From: Halorhodospira halochloris
GTDB taxonomy: Bacteria; Pseudomonadota; Gammaproteobacteria; Nitrococcales; Halorhodospiraceae
Assembly (NCBI RefSeq): GCF_002356555.2
Contig: NZ_AP017372.2
Location: forward strand, 2,393,501 to 2,457,500
Direction: 5' to 3'
Length of the DNA stretch: 64,000 nucleotides
Part shown: piece by piece, positions 57,752 to 64,000 of the stretch
How positions within the stretch are numbered: the first letter of the stretch is position 1
Layout of the letters: each line of letters starts with the position of its first letter
Position numbers and translations under genes: made by a program
The notes under the pieces: model-generated
Told to the model about the DNA's origin: nothing
Databases searched by the model: none
The model's input: the letters and a program-made list of their open reading frames with translations, nothing else

Positions 57752-58942
57752 TCACTCGATGATCTTAGAGACGACGCCTGCACCTACGGTGCGGCCGCCC
57801 TCACGGATAGCAAAACGAAGACCATCTTCCATCGCGATCGGCGCAATCAACTGCACGGTGATCTTTACGTTGTCACCGGGCATTACCATCTCCGTACCTT
57901 CCGGCAACTCCACCGTGCCGGTTACATCCGTCGTACGGAAATAAAACTGCGGCCGATATCCCTGGAAGAACGGCGTATGGCGACCACCCTCGTCTTTGGA
58001 CAGAACATAAACCTCCGCCTCAAAGTGAGTATGCGGGGTGATCGACTTCGGCTGACACAACACCTGACCACGCTCGACATCATCGCGCTTGATACCACGC
58101 AGCAGAGCACCGATGTTGTCCCCCGCCTCGCCCTGATCTAGCAGCTTGCGGAACATCTCGACGCCGGTGCAGGTCGTCTTGCGGGTCTCAGTCAACCCGA
58201 CAATCTCTACCTCTTCACCTACCTTGATTACCCCGCGCTCGACGCGCCCAGTCACCACCGTACCACGACCCGAAATCGAGAATACGTCCTCTATCGGCAT
58301 CAAAAACGGCTGATCAACCGGCCGATCAGGCTGCGGAATCGCCTCATCCATCGCCTCTACCAAGCGCACAATCGACGGCATACCCATCTCCGAGTCATCA
58401 CCCTCCAACGCCTTAAGCGCCGAACCGGTGATTACCGGTATACCATCTCCATCAAAATCGTAGTCGCTGAGCAGCTCGCGAACCTCCATCTCTACTAGCT
58501 CTAGCAGCTCTGCATCATCGACCATGTCAGCCTTATTCAGGTAGACCACAATCGCTGGTACACCTACCTGACGAGCCAGGAGAATGTGCTCGCGCGTCTG
58601 CGGCATCGGCCCATCTGCCGCCGAAACCACCAGCACCGCACCATCCATCTGCGCAGCACCAGTGATCATGTTCTTGACATAGTCCGCGTGACCCGGACAG
58701 TCAACATGCGCGTAGTGCCGATTGTTCGACTCATACTCAACGTGCGCTGTCGCTATCGTTATACCGCGGGCACGCTCCTCCGGCGCATTGTCTATCTGAT
58801 CAAATGCACGCGCCTCGCCTCCGTAAGAATCCGAGAGCACCTTCGTCATCGCAGCCGTCAACGTGGTCTTACCATGGTCCACGTGACCTATCGTGCCCAC
58901 GTTTACGTGGGGTTTCTTGCGCTCGAACTTTTCCTTTGACAT
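57752..58942 (-). CDS. tuf: elongation factor Tu (second copy)
   Basis: The 396-residue protein differs from the copy at 40908-42098 only at residue 74 (Asn here, Ser there). It follows the tRNA cluster as tufB does in E. coli. Nucleotide differences from the other copy are confined to the 5' part, and the last 656 nt appear identical. It lies 79 nt downstream of tRNA-Thr(GGT). Confidence 0.98.
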   Translation of the reverse strand: MSKEKFERKKPHVNVGTIGHVDHGKTTLTAAMTKVLSDSYGGEARAFDQIDNAPEERARGITIATAHVEYESNNRHYAHVDCPGHADYVKNMITGAAQMDGAVLVVSAADGPMPQTREHILLARQVGVPAIVVYLNKADMVDDAELLELVEMEVRELLSDYDFDGDGIPVITGSALKALEGDDSEMGMPSIVRLVEAMDEAIPQPDRPVDQPFLMPIEDVFSISGRGTVVTGRVERGVIKVGEEVEIVGLTETRKTTCTGVEMFRKLLDQGEAGDNIGALLRGIKRDDVERGQVLCQPKSITPHTHFEAEVYVLSKDEGGRHTPFFQGYRPQFYFRTTDVTGTVELPEGTEMVMPGDNVKITVQLIAPIAMEDGLRFAIREGGRTVGAGVVSKIIE

Positions 58943-59021
58943 CTAAAGGATCTCCCCGTCGGTCAGGAGACTGCCTCGCTCGACAGCTCTGCTTTTATCA
59001 ACCTGTATCTAGCCAACCTTT

Positions 59022-59097
<76 letters not shown>

Positions 59098-59132
59098 TTA
59101 TCAAGTACCGCAAAGTGCTCAGTGCGCCAGCT

Positions 59133-59206
<74 letters not shown>

Positions 59207-59257
59207 TTAGCTTTGGCTTATAACATAGCGAGCATCTCTACACTCACTAGTCCTGCT

Positions 59258-59342
59258 TGGTGGAGGGGGTAGGATTCGAACCTACGAAGGCTAAGCCAGC
59301 AGATTTACAGTCTGCCCCCGTTGGCCGCTTGGGTACCCCTCC
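59258..59342 (-). tRNA. tRNA-Tyr (anticodon GTA)
   Basis: An 85-nt class II tRNA with a long variable arm. The acceptor is GGAGGGG with CCCCTCC, and the anticodon loop ACTGTAAAT carries GTA. CCA is encoded. It corresponds to tyrU. Confidence 0.96.
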
Positions 59343-59395
59343 TATAAATGAACCAGAAAGTATGAAGGCGACGCTTCTGGTTGTCAATACATATA

Positions 59396-59471
59396 TGGAG
59401 CTGGCGACAGGATTCGAACCTGCGACCCGCTGCTTACAAGGCAGCCGCTCTACCTTCTGAGCTACGCCAGC
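59396..59471 (-). tRNA. tRNA-Thr (anticodon TGT)
   Basis: A 76-nt cloverleaf with encoded CCA. The acceptor is GCTGGCG/CGCCAGC, and the anticodon loop CTTGTAA carries TGT. It is first of the cluster, as thrU, with a promoter-like sequence ten bases upstream. Confidence 0.96.
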
Positions 59472-59481
59472 AATGGATCCC

Positions 59482-59510
59482 ATGATAATTCAACAAACCA
59501 AATACCGCAA
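59482..59510 (-). promoter_or_regulatory. candidate promoter of the tRNA-tuf operon
   Basis: On the minus strand TTGCGG (59510-59505) and TATCAT (59487-59482) are 17 nt apart, with the -10 ending ten bases before mature tRNA-Thr(TGT). Position is right for a stable RNA promoter, though both hexamers are imperfect and no GC-rich discriminator stands out. Confidence 0.45.
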
Positions 59511-59564
59511 TGCGATGAAGCTCTTACCCCAAAAACGGGGAGAGGGTGAGGTCGCATATCTTAT

Positions 59565-60326
59565 TCAGCCACTCCGACTATGTGATTCCATCATGCGACC
59601 AACCCCTTCCAGGACCAAAGATTCACGGTACTCCCATCTATAACCACTCGGTAGATTATTAATCAATTTCTTCCCCCCTCCGCCTGTAACCAACCCCCGA
59701 AAATCTCTCGGACACTCCGCGGCTATCCGCTGAGATAACCCCCTGACAGCATCTTTAACACCACAGCTAATGCCAGCCAATAGCGCATCTTCCGTACACA
59801 AAGCAGGTAGTGTTGGCTGTACTTGGCGATGCCGCACATCAATCCCGGCGGCGGCCCCACTCATAGCAAGCGCGAGCGCCCTTTCCCCCGGGAAAATCGC
59901 CCCGCCCAGATGTCTGCCTTTATTGTCCAGCCCATCTATGGTTATCGCAGTACCAACATCAATTACACAGGCACCTTCTGGCGCTATTCCGCGTGCAGCT
60001 ATCAAGGCTGCCCAACGATCTGCACCTAACTGAGACGGGTTTTTATAACCATTGCTCACCCCGCATGACTGTTCACTAGCTGTTAGCCATTCAACATTTA
60101 GGTCAAATAGCTCATGAACGACATCCTCTACATATCTCTCTCTTGCTGAGTCGGCTACACTTACTCCAGCGACACGCGTGATATTGGTTGGCACCTGTCC
60201 GCCAATCTCAGCTAACCGTGGTTGCAGTGGCTCGGCATAGCTTTGAGCGCCTAAAAGCGATACCTTTCCCTCTTCCCAGCATCCCCACTTGACCCTGCTG
60301 TTGCCCAAGTCGAAGAGAATTAGCAC
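59565..60326 (-). CDS. coaX: type III pantothenate kinase
   Basis: The 253-residue first enzyme of coenzyme A synthesis has an ASKHA phosphate-1 loop LFDLGNSRVKWG, the substrate segment LGADRWAALIAARG, the catalytic/phosphate-2 motif CVIDVGTAITIDGLD and GAIFPGERALALAMS. The GTG start at 60326 overlaps the birA stop by seven bases, so the two are translated together. Confidence 0.93.
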   Translation of the reverse strand: MLILFDLGNSRVKWGCWEEGKVSLLGAQSYAEPLQPRLAEIGGQVPTNITRVAGVSVADSARERYVEDVVHELFDLNVEWLTASEQSCGVSNGYKNPSQLGADRWAALIAARGIAPEGACVIDVGTAITIDGLDNKGRHLGGAIFPGERALALAMSGAAAGIDVRHRQVQPTLPALCTEDALLAGISCGVKDAVRGLSQRIAAECPRDFRGLVTGGGGKKLINNLPSGYRWEYRESLVLEGVGRMMESHSRSG

Positions 60327-61312
60327 CTCTGCATCCTCAATCGAGATTCACCGCTGGCGAACTTTATTTGGTTATTGTCCGTGCGCAGGATCAGCCGCCC
60401 TTCTCCATCAACCCCGCGGCATTCCCCTTCGAACCTACCTTCACTTGTACAGACTTCGACACTCTTGCCAAAAAAATAATCATACCTGATCCACTCAGCC
60501 GCCTGGTTTGCTAAGTTGCCCAGAGCAAAGTCATACATGGTTTTATGAACTTCGCCCGCTATTTTTCCAACCAGCCTATTCCGATCCAAGCCTCGAATTG
60601 ACCCAACCGGCAGAGGGCTTACACCTGTGTTGCTTAGTTCGTCTTTAGGTACGATTAAATTTTGGTTAGCAGTATTTAACCCAATGCCCACCACTATTCG
60701 GCAGGGCCCGCGGGGATTGCCCTTTAGCTCGGCGAGCAGGCCACCAGCTTTCCTGGCATTTATCAATATGTCATTAGGCCATTTCAATTGCGCTTTAACG
60801 CCAAACTTGTTTAAGCTAGATACTATGCTGAGCGCACACCAGATCGTAAGTGCTGTAGGCATAGCAGCTATTGTCGAAAAATCCCTAACCAATGAGATAT
60901 ATACTCCCCCCAGCGGGGAAGTCCAACTTCTCCCCATACGACCTTTACCGGCACTTTGGCACTCTGCCGCTACCACCCCATATTCCCCCTCATCCAGATC
61001 CATTGACAGCGCGGATATGTTGGTGGATTCGACCTGAAACTGAACTGAGATCTTTAAGTTGTTAAGTTCGGCCCGTTTACTTATTTCACTCGGATCTAGC
61101 GGTCGCAAATCATCCCGAGATTGGTAGCACTCCCCACCGATCTCCTCGATATCCATTCCCAGCTCTCGTAACCCTTCGATCAGCAGTGGGATGTTGTCGT
61201 ACGCTATACCAGTTGTTTTGCTTATGTCATAAGTTGAGAATGCACCACCTCTGCCCAGCAGGGCGAAGATAGCCTCAAGTCCTTTATCTTTACTATGCAA
61301 CCAGTCACCCAT
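60320..61312 (-). CDS. birA: biotin--protein ligase BirA (bifunctional, with HTH domain)
   Basis: The 330-residue protein has an N-terminal winged helix (LEAIFALLGRGGAFSTYDIS), then the ligase core with QVESTNISAL, the nucleotide loop AGKGRMGRSWTSP, LKWPNDILINARKAGGLLAE and IGLNTANQN, and a C-terminal SH3-like domain. The HTH suggests it also represses biotin genes. The ATG at 61312 is chosen because the in-frame extension to 61375 lies in the 5S terminator. Confidence 0.93.
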   Translation of the reverse strand: MGDWLHSKDKGLEAIFALLGRGGAFSTYDISKTTGIAYDNIPLLIEGLRELGMDIEEIGGECYQSRDDLRPLDPSEISKRAELNNLKISVQFQVESTNISALSMDLDEGEYGVVAAECQSAGKGRMGRSWTSPLGGVYISLVRDFSTIAAMPTALTIWCALSIVSSLNKFGVKAQLKWPNDILINARKAGGLLAELKGNPRGPCRIVVGIGLNTANQNLIVPKDELSNTGVSPLPVGSIRGLDRNRLVGKIAGEVHKTMYDFALGNLANQAAEWIRYDYFFGKSVEVCTSEGRFEGECRGVDGEGRLILRTDNNQIKFASGESRLRMQRC

Positions 61313-61346
61313 AAACGCATTATCCAACCAAAGCCAAAGGGTAAGC

Positions 61347-61385
61347 AAAAAAAACCCCCTATGGGGTTTATCCACAGGGGGTTTA
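61347..61385 (-). terminator. intrinsic terminator after the rRNA operon
   Basis: On the minus strand AAACCCCC and GGGGGTTT form the outer stem, and the 3' arm runs into a total of eight T (61354-61347). It starts about seven bases past the 5S gene and ends 35 nt before birA. Confidence 0.85.
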
Positions 61386-61391
61386 TTAGGG

Positions 61392-61510
61392 AGCCTGGCG
61401 ATGACCTACTTTCGCACAGCGGTTTAGCTGCACTATCATCGGCGCTGAGTGGTTTCACTTCCGAGTTCGGCATGGTGTCGGGTGGTTCCCACTCGCTGTA
61501 CTCGCCAGGC
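61392..61510 (-). rRNA. rrf: 5S ribosomal RNA
   Basis: A 119-nt sequence with complementary ends GCCTGGCG/CGCCAGGC and the conserved CCATGCCGAACTCGGAAGTG segment. It is followed directly by an intrinsic terminator. Ends are estimated from the helix-I pairing. Confidence 0.95.
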
Positions 61511-61626
61511 AAAACTTTGGCCGGAGGGATTATTTTTCCCTCCTTGGCGTCTATTCGGGAAGTTGCCGCCATGCAAATAGGTGCACTGCGCTGTATTGCG
61601 TTATTTAGAACGTGCTTGGGTGTTAT

Positions 61627-64000
<2,374 letters not shown>

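Noticed and set aside
59524..59552. CCCC/GGGG hairpin between tRNA-Thr(TGT) and coaX considered as a terminator
   Set aside because: No U-run follows on either strand and the stem is short.

Overview
The window looks like chromosomal DNA of a gammaproteobacterium. The secE-nusG-rplKAJL-rpoBC block, the thr-tyr-gly-thr-tuf tRNA/EF-Tu arrangement, PrmB, AmpD, a PhoR aligning end to end with the enterobacterial type, and the ribosomal protein lengths all point there. The ion-transport cluster and moderately high GC would fit a halophilic or alkaliphilic member of the Ectothiorhodospiraceae (Halorhodospira-like). The genus is an inference from gene style, not a search.

Layout. (1) 1-23.9 kb is a mosaic of short operons on both strands: rimM (cut by the window edge)-rpsP; glpD; an orphan ferric-iron-type ABC ATPase behind a Fur-box promoter; a leftward Mrp-type cation/proton antiporter operon (hemH-mnhE-mnhF-mnhG-mnhA'B-mnhC plus three ND2/ND4/ND5-like subunits); a Na+/phosphate cotransporter with a PhoU-like gene behind a three-repeat Pho box; arsC; ampD; phoR; prmB; a degenerate Sco1-like gene with psd; a PE-methyltransferase-like gene; a class III aminotransferase; and a beta-CASP ribonuclease. 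(2) 23.9-64 kb is read entirely leftward: a tartrate/D-malate dehydrogenase-like gene, mdh and a SAM hydrolase-like gene lie downstream of the translation machinery. Upstream of them are the alpha, spc, S10, str and rif gene blocks joined into one run from rplQ (27.0 kb) to secE (57.6 kb), then tRNA-Trp, a second tuf, four tRNAs, coaX, birA, and an rRNA operon represented by 5S and most of 23S, which runs off the right edge.

The most unusual feature is a family of about 150-bp palindromic elements in the first 21 kb: five complete copies (2425-2565, 10621-10771, 14690-14838, 15456-15607, 20935-21086) and two truncated ones (12500-12582, 18531-18603). Each has a conserved asymmetric core of about 60 nt between long inverted-repeat arms. 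The arms differ between copies, yet the two arms of each copy still pair. All five complete copies lie just 3' of a gene and in the same orientation relative to it, and three begin exactly at its stop codon. The first copy is followed by an uninterrupted run of 45 G.

Regulation visible in the sequence: a Fur box over the -35 of the ABC ATPase gene; a PhoB-type operator before the phosphate transporter; a consensus promoter whose transcript begins with a terminator-like hairpin before rpsL; a hairpin/U-run leader between rpsJ and rplC that may be a displaced S10-operon leader; and a long L10-type leader before rplJ. Functional links include Psd and a PmtA-like methyltransferase (PE to PC), and a phosphate module (nptA, phoU-like, phoR) with no phoB in view.
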